From: Kocuria sp.
GTDB lineage: Bacteria; Actinomycetota; Actinomycetes; Actinomycetales; Micrococcaceae
Direction: 5' to 3'
Assembly (NCBI GenBank): GCA_030454085.1
Contig: JAKDJD010000013.1
Coordinates: forward strand, 6,133-70,132
DNA: 64,000 bases
How positions within the stretch are numbered: the stretch's first letter is position 1; each line of letters begins with the position of its first letter. The notes below the pieces were generated by a model. It did not search any database. It worked only from the letters and a program-made list of their open reading frames with translations, and was not told where the DNA came from. Made by a program: the position numbers and the translations under genes. This document shows positions 55,193 through 64,000 of this stretch, one piece after another.

Positions 55193-55942
55193 TCAGCGGC
55201 GTCGAAAGGCGAGGTCGTGCGCGCGGCGCCCGGCCTCGCCGGCCTTTCTCTCGAAGCTCGTGAGGATACGGCCTTCCCACCTCGGGGCCCAACCGCCCTG
55301 CGGATCCTCCTCGGTGGCGCCTTCTCCGGGATGAAGATTCTCGAAGTCGGGCGCCGATTCCATGACCTCACGCATGACCAGGGCGTATTCCTCCCAGTCG
55401 GTGGCCAGCCGCCAAATACCTCCAGGCTTGAGCACGCGGGCGGCCTTCTCTGCGAACCCTGGCGAGACCAACCGTCGCTTGTGATGCCTTGACTTGTGCC
55501 AGGGGTCGGGGAAGAAAACCCAGAGCTCGTCCACGGACGCCGGTGTCAGCAGATTGTCCAGCACCTCGGGGGCATTGGCCTGGACGCACCGCACGTTGGT
55601 GACTTCGGCCTGGCCCATCTTGAGCAGCAGGTCCGCGATGCCGGGTTTGTAGACCTCCACGGCAAGGTAATTGTTCTCGGGATGTTCTGCCGCGGCGTGG
55701 ACGATGGCCTCTCCCAGTCCGGAACCGATCTCCACGACGAGCGGGGCCTGTCTCCCGTACACCGCCTCGGGGTCGAACTCAGCGGTCTCCGCGACCGACG
55801 TGTCCGTGACCTCGCGGGGGACATCGATCACGTGCGTCGGGGCGTACGTGTCCCAAGCTGTCTGGCGCCTGGCGGTGAGCCGGTCGCCGCGACGAACGAA
55901 CGAATACGGTTGTCGATGGAACTTCTGGGGTACGTCGCTCAA
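55193..55942 (-). CDS. trmB: tRNA (guanine-46-N7)-methyltransferase
   Basis: A 249-residue SAM-dependent enzyme that makes m7G46 in tRNA. VVEIGSGLGEAIVHAA binds SAM; ELWVFFPDPWHKSRHHKRRLV in part is the TrmB signature, and LKPGGIWRLATDWEEYA follows. Start is TTG 55942, with GGAG about 8 bases upstream; no ATG fits. It is convergent with hspR, the two stop codons forming TGATCA without any base in between. Confidence 0.95.
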   Translation of the reverse strand: MSDVPQKFHRQPYSFVRRGDRLTARRQTAWDTYAPTHVIDVPREVTDTSVAETAEFDPEAVYGRQAPLVVEIGSGLGEAIVHAAAEHPENNYLAVEVYKPGIADLLLKMGQAEVTNVRCVQANAPEVLDNLLTPASVDELWVFFPDPWHKSRHHKRRLVSPGFAEKAARVLKPGGIWRLATDWEEYALVMREVMESAPDFENLHPGEGATEEDPQGGWAPRWEGRILTSFERKAGEAGRRAHDLAFRRR

Positions 55943-56066
55943 GGATGCTCCGGTGATCTGTGAAAGCGTCTGGGTGGCGGACCAGGACGGGGCGAGACAC
56001 CCCCACTGGGCAGTGGGGCGGCTCCGCCGGAGGTCTGGTTGCCGGAACAGCTTATCGCACGGCGGG

Positions 56067-57605
56067 TCAGTGCCCCGGGGTGCCGGCCCTCACCTTGTTG
56101 GGGTCGTCCGGCCACTGCGGGTCACCCGATTCCTCGACGGCCTCGAGCGCCGGGTGATCACTCGACAGGTCGACCTGATGGTCGATCTGAGCGTCGAGGG
56201 CTCCGGGATGTGACCCCATGAACCGGTCGATCTCCTCGGTCGTGGCGTCGAAGGATGGGTCCTCTCTCAAATATCGACGCGTTTCCCTCACCACGAAACC
56301 TGACAGGATGAGCAGCCCGATCAAATTGGGGATCGCCATGATGCCGTTCATGACGTCCGAGAACTGCCACACGAGGGTCAGGGGCGCGACCGCACCCATG
56401 CCGCAGGCCACCGCGAATACGGCGCGATACGTCGTGATGCCGAAGGTTCCGCCGCCGAGCCTCTCGATGCACCGTTCGCCGTAGTAGGCCCAGCCCAGAA
56501 CGGTGGAATATCCGAGAAGCACCAGGCAGATCGTTACGACGATGCCGCCCCAGTTCCCTGGCAGCCCGGTCGCGAACGCATGCGAGGTCATGACGTCCGG
56601 GTCGTCCTTCTCCCAGACTCCGGTCGTGATGATCACGAATCCGGTGATCGAGATGACCACCAGGGTGTCCACGAATGTTTGGGTCATGGAAACAAGCCCC
56701 TGGCGGACTGGGTGCGACGTCTGGGCGATCGACGACGGGATGGACGCCGTCCCCATTCCCGACTCGTTGGAGAACAGAGACCGGGACACACCGATCTGGA
56801 CCGTCATGAGCAGCGAGCCCACGAGTCCGCCGCCGGCGCCGTGCGGGGTCAGGGCGTTGTTGAAGATCAGGGAGATCGCGTGCGGCAACGATTCGTAGTT
56901 GACCCCGATGATGTACAGGCCCCCGAACACGTACAGCCCGATCATGAGCGGCACACAGAAGACCGTGATTTTTGAGATGGACTTGATGCCGCCGAGCAGT
57001 GCGATCAGGGTCATCACGCCAATGACGACGGCGGTAACCCACGGCGCCACCGAGAAGGTGTTCTCCAAGTTCGCCGAAATCGCATTCGAGTGGGTCATAT
57101 TGCCGACTCCGAATGTGGCGACGACCGCGCAGGCGGCGAAGGTCACGGACAGGAGCCACCCGAATCTGTTCGGAATGCCCCGAATGAGGTAGACCTGGGG
57201 CCCGCCCGTCAACTCACCCTTCTTGTCCCGGGTCCGGAAACGGACGCCGAGAAAGCATTCGCTGTACTTCGACGCCATCCCGACCAAGGCGGTGACCCAC
57301 ATCCACAACAGGGAGCCGGGGCCGCCCATGTGAATCGACAGGGCGACGCCGACGATGTTTCCGGTCCCGACCGTCGCGCCCAGGGCGGTCGACATCGCCT
57401 GGTAGGAAGAGATCTCTCCCTTTTCCCCAGTTTGGCGGCTGCGGCGTCCGAAGGCCAAGGACATGGCCTTGCCGAAGTACCGGAATTGGATGCCCGACAA
57501 CCGGAAGGTCAGGAACAGGCCGGTTCCGAGAAGGAGCGGCAGCAACAGCCACGGGCCCCAGACGAAACTGTCTGCCGTGTCGATGATGGAACTGATGTGC
57601 TCCAC
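56067..57605 (-). CDS. Alanine/sodium symporter, AGCS family
   Basis: A 512-residue membrane protein with about eleven helices. AGCS segments are clear: GPGSLLWMWVTALVGMASKYSE (in part), GNIVGVALSIHMGGPGS and the SNESGMGTASIPSS region. It imports alanine or glycine with sodium. GTG 57605 is used, with AGGAA upstream. The C-terminal about 40 residues are acidic and extra to the core. A palindromic GCCGCT-GGTC-AGCGGC hairpin lies at 57641-57656 in its leader. Confidence 0.93.
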   Translation of the reverse strand: MEHISSIIDTADSFVWGPWLLLPLLLGTGLFLTFRLSGIQFRYFGKAMSLAFGRRSRQTGEKGEISSYQAMSTALGATVGTGNIVGVALSIHMGGPGSLLWMWVTALVGMASKYSECFLGVRFRTRDKKGELTGGPQVYLIRGIPNRFGWLLSVTFAACAVVATFGVGNMTHSNAISANLENTFSVAPWVTAVVIGVMTLIALLGGIKSISKITVFCVPLMIGLYVFGGLYIIGVNYESLPHAISLIFNNALTPHGAGGGLVGSLLMTVQIGVSRSLFSNESGMGTASIPSSIAQTSHPVRQGLVSMTQTFVDTLVVISITGFVIITTGVWEKDDPDVMTSHAFATGLPGNWGGIVVTICLVLLGYSTVLGWAYYGERCIERLGGGTFGITTYRAVFAVACGMGAVAPLTLVWQFSDVMNGIMAIPNLIGLLILSGFVVRETRRYLREDPSFDATTEEIDRFMGSHPGALDAQIDHQVDLSSDHPALEAVEESGDPQWPDDPNKVRAGTPGH

Positions 57606-57745
57606 TGGAATTCCTCGTTCCCCGCAACGTATTTAATATCGCCGCTGGTCAGCGGCCCTTTCCGGATCCAGAAAAGTCTACTGAGAGTAGCAATATTTAC
57701 TGGCCCGTTCCGCCGAGCCGCGGCTCGGCGGGTCCTGGCGGCAAC

Positions 57746-57799
57746 GAAAACGCCGCTCGCGGAACCACCGCACCTGGTGCGGGGGCGCGCGAGCGGCGT
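57746..57799 (-). terminator. Rho-independent terminator after doxX gene
   Basis: ACGCCGCTCGCG (57750-57761) pairs exactly with 57788-57799, with a second stem inside (CCGCAC/GTGCGG). On the minus strand the stem is followed by TTTT. It lies about 20 bases after the doxX stop. Confidence 0.88.
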
Positions 57800-57818
57800 C
57801 GTCGGCGTGGGTCGAAGA

Positions 57819-58247
57819 CTACTTCTTCTTGTTCTTCTTCTTGCCCTTGCTCTGGAGGATCAGAGCGAGAGCGATGGCCGCGATCCACGAGTCCTTGGCC
57901 ACGGCGGTACCGGCCTGGGACGGGCGGATGCCGTCTTCCTCGGTCATCTCGTCGGTCTTGAAGTACATGGTCAGCAGGCCGCCGGCGAACGCGCCGAGCG
58001 CGAGACCCGCAACGCGGCTGGGGACCACGGGGATGACCAGGGCGCCGCCGACGACGAACTCGGAGTAGGCCAGAGCCTTGCCGAAGGTCTCGGCGTCGAG
58101 GTCCTTGACCGCGGGGAATGCATTCGCGGCCATGGACTGCAACTGTCCGGCGGTCTGCTCGTCGAGGTTGAGCTTGCCGTAGCCCGAATTCAGGATGAAA
58201 GCACCGGGGATGGCGCGGAGGGCCAGGTTGGAGAGAGAAAAGGCCAT
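57819..58247 (-). CDS. DoxX family membrane protein
   Basis: A 142-residue protein with four helices. GAFILNSGYGKLNLDEQTA near the start and FVVGGALVIPVVPSRVAGLALGAFAGGLLTMY in the middle (both in part) are DoxX features. The last residues are almost all Lys (KKKNKKK after SKG). DoxX relatives in mycobacteria form a membrane redox complex with SodA and SseA; no partner is nearby here. Good AGGAAA ribosome site before ATG 58247. Single-gene unit with its own terminator. Confidence 0.88.
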   Translation of the reverse strand: MAFSLSNLALRAIPGAFILNSGYGKLNLDEQTAGQLQSMAANAFPAVKDLDAETFGKALAYSEFVVGGALVIPVVPSRVAGLALGAFAGGLLTMYFKTDEMTEEDGIRPSQAGTAVAKDSWIAAIALALILQSKGKKKNKKK

Positions 58248-58380
58248 GGTCGTTTCCTTTCGTCAAGGGTTGCAGGTCCGGTCCGACCTGGGTCGATACC
58301 CAGGCGGTCCACCTGGGCACAACCCTATACCGTGCGCCGGATGCCCGTCAGGTGCGCGTCACACTCGCAACGGGCAGGGG

Positions 58381-59046
58381 TCAGGACGGGCGCGCGGCGA
58401 ACAGGTCTCGGAACTTCTCCAGGCTCAGTTCTTCGTGGTCCAGGTGAACGGTTCCCTGGTCGTCGTCGACCGTCTGCATACCTGGGACGACGACGGTTTT
58501 CATTCCGGCCGCCACTGCGCTCGTGACGCCGGAGGGGGAGTCCTCGACGGCAACGCACTCGGTCGGATCCACGCCGAGGCGATGTGCGGCCATCAGGTAC
58601 GGCTGGGGGTCGGGCTTGGGCTCGGTGACGTCTTCGTTGCCGATCACGGTGCGGACCAGCCCTTCCGGCGCGCGGCCTGCCGTCATGGTGGCGATTTCTG
58701 CGGTCGCGTTGGTGACGATGGCCGCGGGGATGCCTTCCCGTGCCAGCTCATCGAGAACGTTCTGGACTCCGGGGAGGAACGGGACGTCCGTGCGGGAAAC
58801 GAGATTCCTCGCGTCCGTGGTCAGGCGCGATAGCAGCTCCCCCCGCGACAGCGGAATGCCCAGCTCCTGGAGCCGGATGAGGGTCTCCACCATGGGGCGA
58901 CCCAGGCACGCGAGCGTGTCCTCTTCGGACCACGTCAGGCCGAATTCGGCAGCAATCTCCGTTTTGGCTCGGGCCCAGAGGGGCTCCGTGTCCACCAGGG
59001 TGCCATCGTGGTCGAAAAATACTGCTGCGGGGAAGGGAATCGTCAT
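58381..59046 (-). CDS. HAD-superfamily hydrolase, beta-phosphoglucomutase-like
   Basis: A 221-residue HAD phosphatase. Motif I is VFFDHDGTLVDTEP (first Asp nucleophile), motif II is ATNATAE (IVTNATA), and the end CVAVEDSPSGVTSAVAAGMKTV holds motifs III/IV in part. The helical cap follows motif I, which is subfamily IA. ATG 59046 is preceded by GTA/CAGCATG without a strong ribosome site; an open frame upstream reaches 59199 but overlaps the divergent gene. Second HAD gene of the window. Substrate unknown. Confidence 0.85.
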   Translation of the reverse strand: MTIPFPAAVFFDHDGTLVDTEPLWARAKTEIAAEFGLTWSEEDTLACLGRPMVETLIRLQELGIPLSRGELLSRLTTDARNLVSRTDVPFLPGVQNVLDELAREGIPAAIVTNATAEIATMTAGRAPEGLVRTVIGNEDVTEPKPDPQPYLMAAHRLGVDPTECVAVEDSPSGVTSAVAAGMKTVVVPGMQTVDDDQGTVHLDHEELSLEKFRDLFAARPS

Positions 59047-59145
59047 GCTGTACACCCTACTGGGAGTCGGGACCATTGAACCCACTGGCCCCGCACGGGC
59101 GAGAGCCCGTGAGCGATTGCATGCCGGCTCTCCTACACTGGAAGG

Positions 59146-59730
59146 GTGAACTCCGCCGAACCCAGAACTTCCGACGACCGGACCTTCACTGCGGGGCATC
59201 TGCCCGGCAGGCGAGCGAGCGCTTGGTTGCGCGCTTCGGCGTGGCTGGGATTTCCCATGGCATGCGTGGGGGCCCTGTGGATCTGCTTCGGGCGGTCTCT
59301 CTTCGGCGCCGGCGGCTCCCTGGTCCCGACATTCCTGGTCAGTGTCGGGCCGTTGTTTCTCGTTGTCATGCTGATCGCCTCATGGAGGATGCGCAAGGAT
59401 GCACGGCGGTACGAGACGAGAACGACGTCGGCGCTCCTCTCCGTGGTGCAGACGCTCACGTGGGCCCTCGCCGGCATCTTCGGTTTCCTCATCCCCGATC
59501 GCGTGGACGGAAAGACAGTCTCCGGCCTGTCCCAGGTCTTCGGACAGGATCTCGTGGGGCTCTCGGCGGGCTTCGGTAACACCTTCGCGATCCTGACGTT
59601 CGTTGGGGCGTTCGCGACGCTCATCATCGCCATGGGCCAGGAAAGGTTCAGCGATCGTAAGTCGTCCGGCCGACCGGCGACCGAGGACGAAATCCTGGAT
59701 GCGCTGAACTACAACGACGGCCAGTACTGA
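59146..59730 (+). CDS. Unknown four-helix membrane protein
   Basis: A 194-residue protein starting at GTG 59146 with GGAAGG nearby. Four hydrophobic segments are visible (about residues 31-50, 57-78, 97-118 and 141-165). Both termini are polar and the tail is acidic ([15 protein letters not shown]). It lies upstream of clpB but is separated by the HAIR-controlled promoter. I do not recognise a family. Confidence 0.72.
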   Translation: MNSAEPRTSDDRTFTAGHLPGRRASAWLRASAWLGFPMACVGALWICFGRSLFGAGGSLVPTFLVSVGPLFLVVMLIASWRMRKDARRYETRTTSALLSVVQTLTWALAGIFGFLIPDRVDGKTVSGLSQVFGQDLVGLSAGFGNTFAILTFVGAFATLIIAMGQERFSDRKSSGRPATEDEILDALNYNDGQY

Positions 59731-59821
59731 GGGGTGCGACGTCGGATGCGTGACCTCCCCGATCACCGCCGATTCGCCGAAAAACCTGTGGAAAACTTCA
59801 CCCCATGCCTATACACATAGA

Positions 59822-59842
59822 CTTGAGCGTAGTAGACTCAAG
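59822..59842. promoter_or_regulatory. HAIR operator upstream of clpB
   Basis: CTTGAGC (59822-59828), GTAGTAG, ACTCAAG (59836-59842): one mismatch to the HspR consensus. It lies 51 bases before the clpB start. ATACACATAG just upstream may contain the promoter -10. Confidence 0.92.
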
Positions 59843-59893
59843 TTAACTGCAAAAGATCGACGCAAACTTACGTACATAGCAAAGGAGCCCATC

Positions 59894-62491
59894 TTGGACA
59901 CCAAATTCACCACCAAGAGCCAAGAGGCTCTGAACGCCGCGAACATGAACGCCCAGACCGCGGGCAATCCACACATCGAGCCGGCGCACATCCTCAAGGC
60001 GCTGCTCGATCAGCGCGAGGGCGTCGCCGTCGCGGTGCTCAAGTCTCTCGGCGTCGACATCGACTCTCTGTCCACCGAAGCCAGTACCCTCATCAAGAAG
60101 CTGCCGTCCTCCTCTGGGACGTCGGTTTCGCAGGCCCAGTTCTCTCGGCAGTCGCTCATGGTCATTCAGAATTCCCAGGAAGCCGGGACCAAGCTGGGTG
60201 ATGACTACATTTCCACCGAGGTTCTGCTCCTCGGTCTGGCCGAGGCCGAGGACAGTGACGCCGCCCGAGCACTCGCATCCGCAGGGGCCACTGCGGATGC
60301 GATCGAGAAGACCCTTCCGTCCGTGCGCGGCGATCAGACTGTCTCCTCCCCGGACCCGGAAGGAACCTTCCAGTCCCTCGAGAAGTACGGGACCGACCTC
60401 ACCGCCGTCGCCCGTTCCGGGAAGCTCGACCCCGTGATCGGGCGCGATTCCGAAATCCGCCGCGTGGTCCAGGTCCTGTCTCGCCGGACCAAGAACAACC
60501 CGGTCCTCATCGGGGAGCCCGGCGTGGGAAAGACCTCGGTCGTCGAGGGCCTTGCGCAAAGAATGGTCTCGGGCGACGTCCCGGAATCCCTGCGCGGCAA
60601 GACCCTGATTGCTCTCGATCTCGGATCCATGATCGCTGGCGCGAAGTACCGCGGCGAATTCGAGGAACGACTCAAGGCCGTCTTGGACGAGATCAAGAAG
60701 TCCGAAGGTCAGATCGTCACCTTCATCGATGAGCTGCACACCCTCGTCGGCGCGGGGGCGAGCGAGGGCTCGATGGATGCGGGCAACATGCTCAAGCCGA
60801 TGCTGGCGCGCGGCGAATTGCGGCTCATCGGCGCCACCACCTTGGACGAATACCGCGAGAACATCGAGAAGGATGCCGCCCTCGAACGGCGCTTCCAGCA
60901 GGTCTACGTGGGTGAACCGACGGTTGAGGACACCGTCGGGATCCTGCGCGGCCTCAAGGAACGGTACGAGGCCCACCACAAGGTTCAGATCGCCGACTCC
61001 GCGATGGTCGCGGCGGCAGCCCTGTCCAACCGGTACATCACCGGTCGCCAGCTGCCCGACAAAGCCATCGACCTCGTCGACGAAGCCGCCTCCCGTCTGC
61101 GCATGGAAATTGACTCTGCCCCCGAGGAGATCGATGAGCTCCGTCGGGTCGTCGACCGTATGACCATGGAAGAGCTGGCCCTGACGAATGAGAAGGACCC
61201 AGCCTCGATCGAGAGGCTCGAGGCTCTTCGTTCCGACCTCGCGGACAAGCGTGAGGAACTGGCTGCACTGAACGCGCGGTGGGAGGCGGAGAAGGCCGGG
61301 CTCAACCGAGTAGGTGACATCAAGTCGCAGATCGACGAGATGCGCTCGCAGGCCGAAGTGGCTCAGCGGGACGGCAACCTGGCCGAGGCGTCCCGCCTTC
61401 TGTACGGAGAGATCCCTGCCAAGCAGCAGGAGCTGGACGCCGCACAGAAGGAAGAGAACGAGCAGACGACCAGGGAAACGATGGTCTCGGAGGAGGTCAC
61501 CGCCGACGACATCGCCGAGGTCATCTCCAATTGGACCGGGATCCCGGCCGGCAGGATGCTCCAGGGCGAGTCCGAGAAGCTGCTCAACATGGAATCGGAA
61601 CTCGGCAAGCGACTCATCGGGCAGAAGACCGCGGTTGGCGCCGTGGCGGACGCAGTGCGTCGCTCGCGAGCCGGGGTCGCCGACCCGGACCGCCCGATCG
61701 GCTCGTTCCTGTTCCTGGGGCCGACCGGTGTGGGGAAGACGGAGCTGGCGAAGTCCCTCGCTGAATTCCAGTTCGACGACGAGCACGCGCTCCTGCGCAT
61801 CGACATGAGCGAGTACTCGGAGAAACACTCCGTGTCCCGCCTGGTCGGTGCTCCTCCCGGATACGTGGGGTACGAGGAAGGAGGCCAGCTGACCGAGGCC
61901 GTGCGGCGCCGTCCCTATTCCGTGGTCCTTCTGGACGAGGTGGAAAAGGCGCATCCTGAGGTCTTCGACATCCTGCTCCAGGTGCTCGACGACGGTCGCC
62001 TGACCGACGGCCAGGGCCGGACCGTGGACTTCCGCAACGTGATCCTGATTCTGACGTCCAACTTGGGGAGCCAGTTCCTGGTCGACCAGCAGCTGGACGA
62101 CAAGGAGAAGAACGAGGCCGTGATGAACGTGGTCAACGCGTCCTTCAAGCCAGAGTTCCTGAACCGGTTGGACGAGATCATCATGTTCGACCCGCTCTCG
62201 ACCGAGGACCTGTCCAAGATCGTGAACCTGCAGGTTCAGGCGATGGGCAAGCGCCTGGGGGACAAGAGGCTCTCGTTGGACGTCACCCCGGCGGCGACGG
62301 AGTGGCTCGGCATGACGGGATACGATCCCGCCTATGGTGCCCGGCCGTTGCGCCGGCTCGTCCAGAGGGAGATCGGCGACCGGCTCGCCAAGGGAATCCT
62401 CTCGGGCGACATCCACGATGGCGACGTCGTCCACGTGGACGTCAACCCGGACGTAGCGGCCGACGGGCTGACCGTCACCGCGACCCGCTAG
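59894..62491 (+). CDS. clpB: ATP-dependent disaggregase ClpB
   Basis: An 865-residue Hsp100. The N-terminal Clp repeat domain begins [15 protein letters not shown]. The first AAA+ module has Walker [10 protein letters not shown], and the long coiled-coil M domain lies at about residues 405-525. The second AAA+ module has GPTGVGKTE and [18 protein letters not shown]. With DnaK, DnaJ and GrpE it dissolves protein aggregates. The start is TTG 59894: AAAGGAG lies 6 bases upstream and the family N-terminus begins there, while an open frame upstream contains the operator. Its transcript probably extends into the SIR2 gene 8 bases on. Confidence 0.97.
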   Translation: MDTKFTTKSQEALNAANMNAQTAGNPHIEPAHILKALLDQREGVAVAVLKSLGVDIDSLSTEASTLIKKLPSSSGTSVSQAQFSRQSLMVIQNSQEAGTKLGDDYISTEVLLLGLAEAEDSDAARALASAGATADAIEKTLPSVRGDQTVSSPDPEGTFQSLEKYGTDLTAVARSGKLDPVIGRDSEIRRVVQVLSRRTKNNPVLIGEPGVGKTSVVEGLAQRMVSGDVPESLRGKTLIALDLGSMIAGAKYRGEFEERLKAVLDEIKKSEGQIVTFIDELHTLVGAGASEGSMDAGNMLKPMLARGELRLIGATTLDEYRENIEKDAALERRFQQVYVGEPTVEDTVGILRGLKERYEAHHKVQIADSAMVAAAALSNRYITGRQLPDKAIDLVDEAASRLRMEIDSAPEEIDELRRVVDRMTMEELALTNEKDPASIERLEALRSDLADKREELAALNARWEAEKAGLNRVGDIKSQIDEMRSQAEVAQRDGNLAEASRLLYGEIPAKQQELDAAQKEENEQTTRETMVSEEVTADDIAEVISNWTGIPAGRMLQGESEKLLNMESELGKRLIGQKTAVGAVADAVRRSRAGVADPDRPIGSFLFLGPTGVGKTELAKSLAEFQFDDEHALLRIDMSEYSEKHSVSRLVGAPPGYVGYEEGGQLTEAVRRRPYSVVLLDEVEKAHPEVFDILLQVLDDGRLTDGQGRTVDFRNVILILTSNLGSQFLVDQQLDDKEKNEAVMNVVNASFKPEFLNRLDEIIMFDPLSTEDLSKIVNLQVQAMGKRLGDKRLSLDVTPAATEWLGMTGYDPAYGARPLRRLVQREIGDRLAKGILSGDIHDGDVVHVDVNPDVAADGLTVTATR

Positions 62492-62499
62492 GAACCGGT

Positions 62500-63492
62500 A
62501 TGGAAGACAGCTCTTCAGGGTCCGGCGCGGCGCTCGGGCCGGACCCTGTGCAGGGAACCGGCTCCGGGCTCGGCGCCGGACTCGGCGATGCACACCAGGC
62601 TGCGCTGAGGTCCATCGCGAGGGTCGTGGACGAGACCGCGACGCCGACCCCACACGGCGAAGCCCGCCGGGGGATTGCGGGACTGCTGCGCCGGGGACCC
62701 GCGCTGGTCGTCACCGGTGCGGGTGTGTCCACGGGATCCGGCATTCCGGACTACCGGGGGCCGCAGGGTTCGTTGCGACGTCATCGACCGATGACCTACC
62801 AGGAGTTCCGGAACGATCGGGAGGCCTCCCATCGTTACTGGGCGAGATCCTTCGTCGGCTGGCGGCTCATGAACCGTGCAGCGCCGAACGTGGTCCACTA
62901 TGCGCTGGCCGAGCTCGAGCAAGAGGGAATGGTGGGCGGCGTCGTGACGCAGAACGTTGACGGCCTCCATGCCCGGGCAGGGAGTCGGAATCTCGTGGCC
63001 CTGCACGGAGACCTCAGCTCGGTGGCATGCCTCGTGTGCGGGCACGTCGAAGACCGGACCTCATTCGACCGGAGGCTCCGGGCCGCGAATCCTGGCTACT
63101 TGGAATCGGTCAGTCTGGATCCGAGTCTGGTCAATCCGGACGGCGACGTCGAGCTCTCCTCGGAATGGGTCGATCGATTTCGAATGGTCGGTTGCACCGT
63201 GTGCGGGTCGACCCTGCTCAAGCCCGACGTCGTGTACTTCGGGGAGCCGGTGCCGGTCGAGCGGAAGGAGCGGGCGCGTTCGATGCTCGAGGACTGCGCC
63301 TCGGTGCTCGTGGCAGGGTCCTCGTTGGCCGTCATGAGCGGCCTGAGGATCATCCTCGACGGACTGCGCCAGGGGAAGCCACTCGCCGTCATCAACGGGG
63401 GACCGGGACGGGCCGATACTCGTGCCACGTATCTCTGGAGGAGCGAGGTGGAACCGGCTTTTCTCGATCTTCTCGACGAACTGGATGTGTAG
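62500..63492 (+). CDS. NAD-dependent protein deacylase, SIR2 family
   Basis: A 330-residue sirtuin. NAD is bound by VVTGAGVSTGSGIPDYRG, followed by VVTQNVDGLH with the catalytic His in ALHGD. The zinc site has CLVC and CTVC. This motif set (PDYRG, and a Cys pair spacing of over 50 residues) is closest to class II (SIRT4-like) sirtuins. About 60 Gly/Ala/Pro-rich residues precede the core. ATG 62500 follows TAGGAACCGG and is 8 bases after clpB, so it should be heat-shock induced with it. Confidence 0.92.
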   Translation: MEDSSSGSGAALGPDPVQGTGSGLGAGLGDAHQAALRSIARVVDETATPTPHGEARRGIAGLLRRGPALVVTGAGVSTGSGIPDYRGPQGSLRRHRPMTYQEFRNDREASHRYWARSFVGWRLMNRAAPNVVHYALAELEQEGMVGGVVTQNVDGLHARAGSRNLVALHGDLSSVACLVCGHVEDRTSFDRRLRAANPGYLESVSLDPSLVNPDGDVELSSEWVDRFRMVGCTVCGSTLLKPDVVYFGEPVPVERKERARSMLEDCASVLVAGSSLAVMSGLRIILDGLRQGKPLAVINGGPGRADTRATYLWRSEVEPAFLDLLDELDV

Positions 63493-63666
63493 GCGCCTTT
63501 CTTTGAGGGCTGAACCGTATCCCCGTGTCACGTACGTTCCTCGGTGGGCATACTACTTCCAAACCATGTACCCTTAATGCACGGAAGATTGACGGACATT
63601 CCGGGGTCGTACTGTGTGCCCATCACAGTGCCGCCAACGGAGCGAGCGATTAAAGGGGGTCACGCC

Positions 63667-63870
63667 ATGGGGCGCGGCCGTCAGAAGGCTAAGGCAACGA
63701 GGCAGGCGCGGGAGATCAAATACTTCAGCCCGCAAACCGATTATTCGGCGCTCGAACGAGAACTCAGTGCGGCGAAGGGTCGGCGAGCCGAACGAGAAGA
63801 CGTCCATCCTGAAGAGGACGAGTACTCGGACTACGCGGACGAGTACGACGATCCCGCTGGGGAGCGATAA
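63667..63870 (+). CDS. DUF3073 family protein
   Basis: A 67-residue actinobacterial protein with the signature start MGRGRQKAKATRQARE-KYFSP. The first half is basic and the last 20 residues are acidic and Tyr-rich (DEYSDYADEYDD). ATG 63667 follows AAAGGGGG. Such proteins are very widespread in actinobacteria and of unknown role; the charge pattern suggests nucleic-acid or ribosome binding, which is only inference. The 174 bases upstream show no other gene. Confidence 0.9.
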   Translation: MGRGRQKAKATRQAREIKYFSPQTDYSALERELSAAKGRRAEREDVHPEEDEYSDYADEYDDPAGER

Positions 63871-63909
63871 AGCCGCTCGGCAGTGACACCTGCCGTCTCG
63901 ACGTCGGAA

Positions 63910-63939
63910 GCGCACCGGTTGATCCATCAACCCGTGCGC
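63910..63939 (+). terminator. Hairpin after DUF3073 gene
   Basis: GCGCAC and GTGCGC form the outer stem and GGTTGAT/ATCAACC the inner one, with one mismatch between them and a very short loop. It lies 40 bases after the stop, so termination is likely, though no T run follows. Confidence 0.6.
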
Positions 63940-64000
63940 GTCTGTATGTTCGCGCCGCGATCGAGGGTGGGGGGTCAGGGCATAGGGGACCACGGGGGGA

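Noticed and set aside
57606..57745. Glycine or other riboswitch upstream of the AGCS symporter
   Set aside because: Only a 6-base stem with GGTC loop is present; none of the conserved aptamer segments could be matched.
59843..62653. 936-codon open frame on the minus strand opposite clpB
   Set aside because: It mirrors a certain clpB gene, has no recognisable domain and arises from GC-rich codon bias.

Overview
The window is high-GC DNA from an actinobacterium, most likely a member of the Micrococcales (Micrococcaceae-like). Four things point there: the dnaK-grpE-dnaJ-hspR order with HAIR operators (inverted repeat CTTGAGT-N7-ACTCAAG), small actinobacterial proteins of the DUF3073 and DUF4235 type, a fused MrpA/B antiporter subunit, and a fused CopD/CtaG protein. 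Genus cannot be fixed by reading alone. No insertion sequence, phage gene, CRISPR array or rRNA was seen. One tRNA gene is present. No stretch longer than about 300 bases lacks a gene. GTG and TTG starts and 4-base stop/start overlaps are frequent.

Layout. 1-7.3 kb: a sugar-alcohol catabolic locus with a dihydroxyacetone/tetrulose-type kinase (cut by the left edge), a long-chain polyol dehydrogenase, a xylulokinase-like kinase, two tandem-duplicate short-chain dehydrogenases and a second FGGY kinase. 7.3-9.1 kb: a membrane protein and a HAD phosphatase. 9.2-14.4 kb: a complete iron-siderophore uptake operon (lipoprotein, two permeases, ATPase, siderophore-interacting reductase) behind a probable iron box. 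14.5-15.3 kb: an SGNH hydrolase. 15.6-16.8 kb: the zinc-free ribosomal protein set rpmB-rpmG-rpsN followed by HU. 16.9-22.7 kb: a copper-handling and cytochrome-oxidase assembly cluster (His/Met-rich membrane protein, CopC, PCuAC, DyP peroxidase, CopD-CtaG). 22.8-27.2 kb: an NHL-repeat thioredoxin, two unknown membrane-anchored proteins and a methyltransferase. 27.4-30.5 kb: tRNA-Gly(CCC), dcd, and an unusual two-gene unit coding for an HPr-kinase-like/PqqD fusion and a MauE/thioredoxin fusion. 30.5-38.8 kb: a UMF1-type transporter and the Mrp Na+/H+ antiporter operon. 39-42.6 kb: a DUF4235 protein, then a TPP riboswitch controlling a YkoEDC-type thiamine-precursor ECF transporter. 42.7-50.8 kb: an FtsX/LolD-type ABC exporter, the fmdB-fmdA formamidase pair, a class IV aminotransferase, a drug exporter with a P-loop kinase and a protein tyrosine phosphatase, and an unknown anchored protein. 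50.8-55.2 kb: dnaK-grpE-dnaJ-hspR behind two HAIR boxes. 55.2-59.7 kb: trmB, an AGCS amino acid symporter, DoxX, a HAD phosphatase and a membrane protein. 59.8-63.9 kb: clpB behind a HAIR box with a SIR2 deacetylase 8 bases downstream, then a DUF3073 protein.

How it fits together. HspR, encoded in the dnaK operon, would repress both dnaK and clpB, and clpB probably carries sir2 with it. The copper cluster resembles the Streptomyces ECuC/DtpA system, where copper delivery and a DyP peroxidase serve cuproenzyme maturation. The least explained unit is the HprK-PqqD / MauE-Trx pair: its domains are those of peptide-modifying systems, but no precursor peptide is visible nearby.
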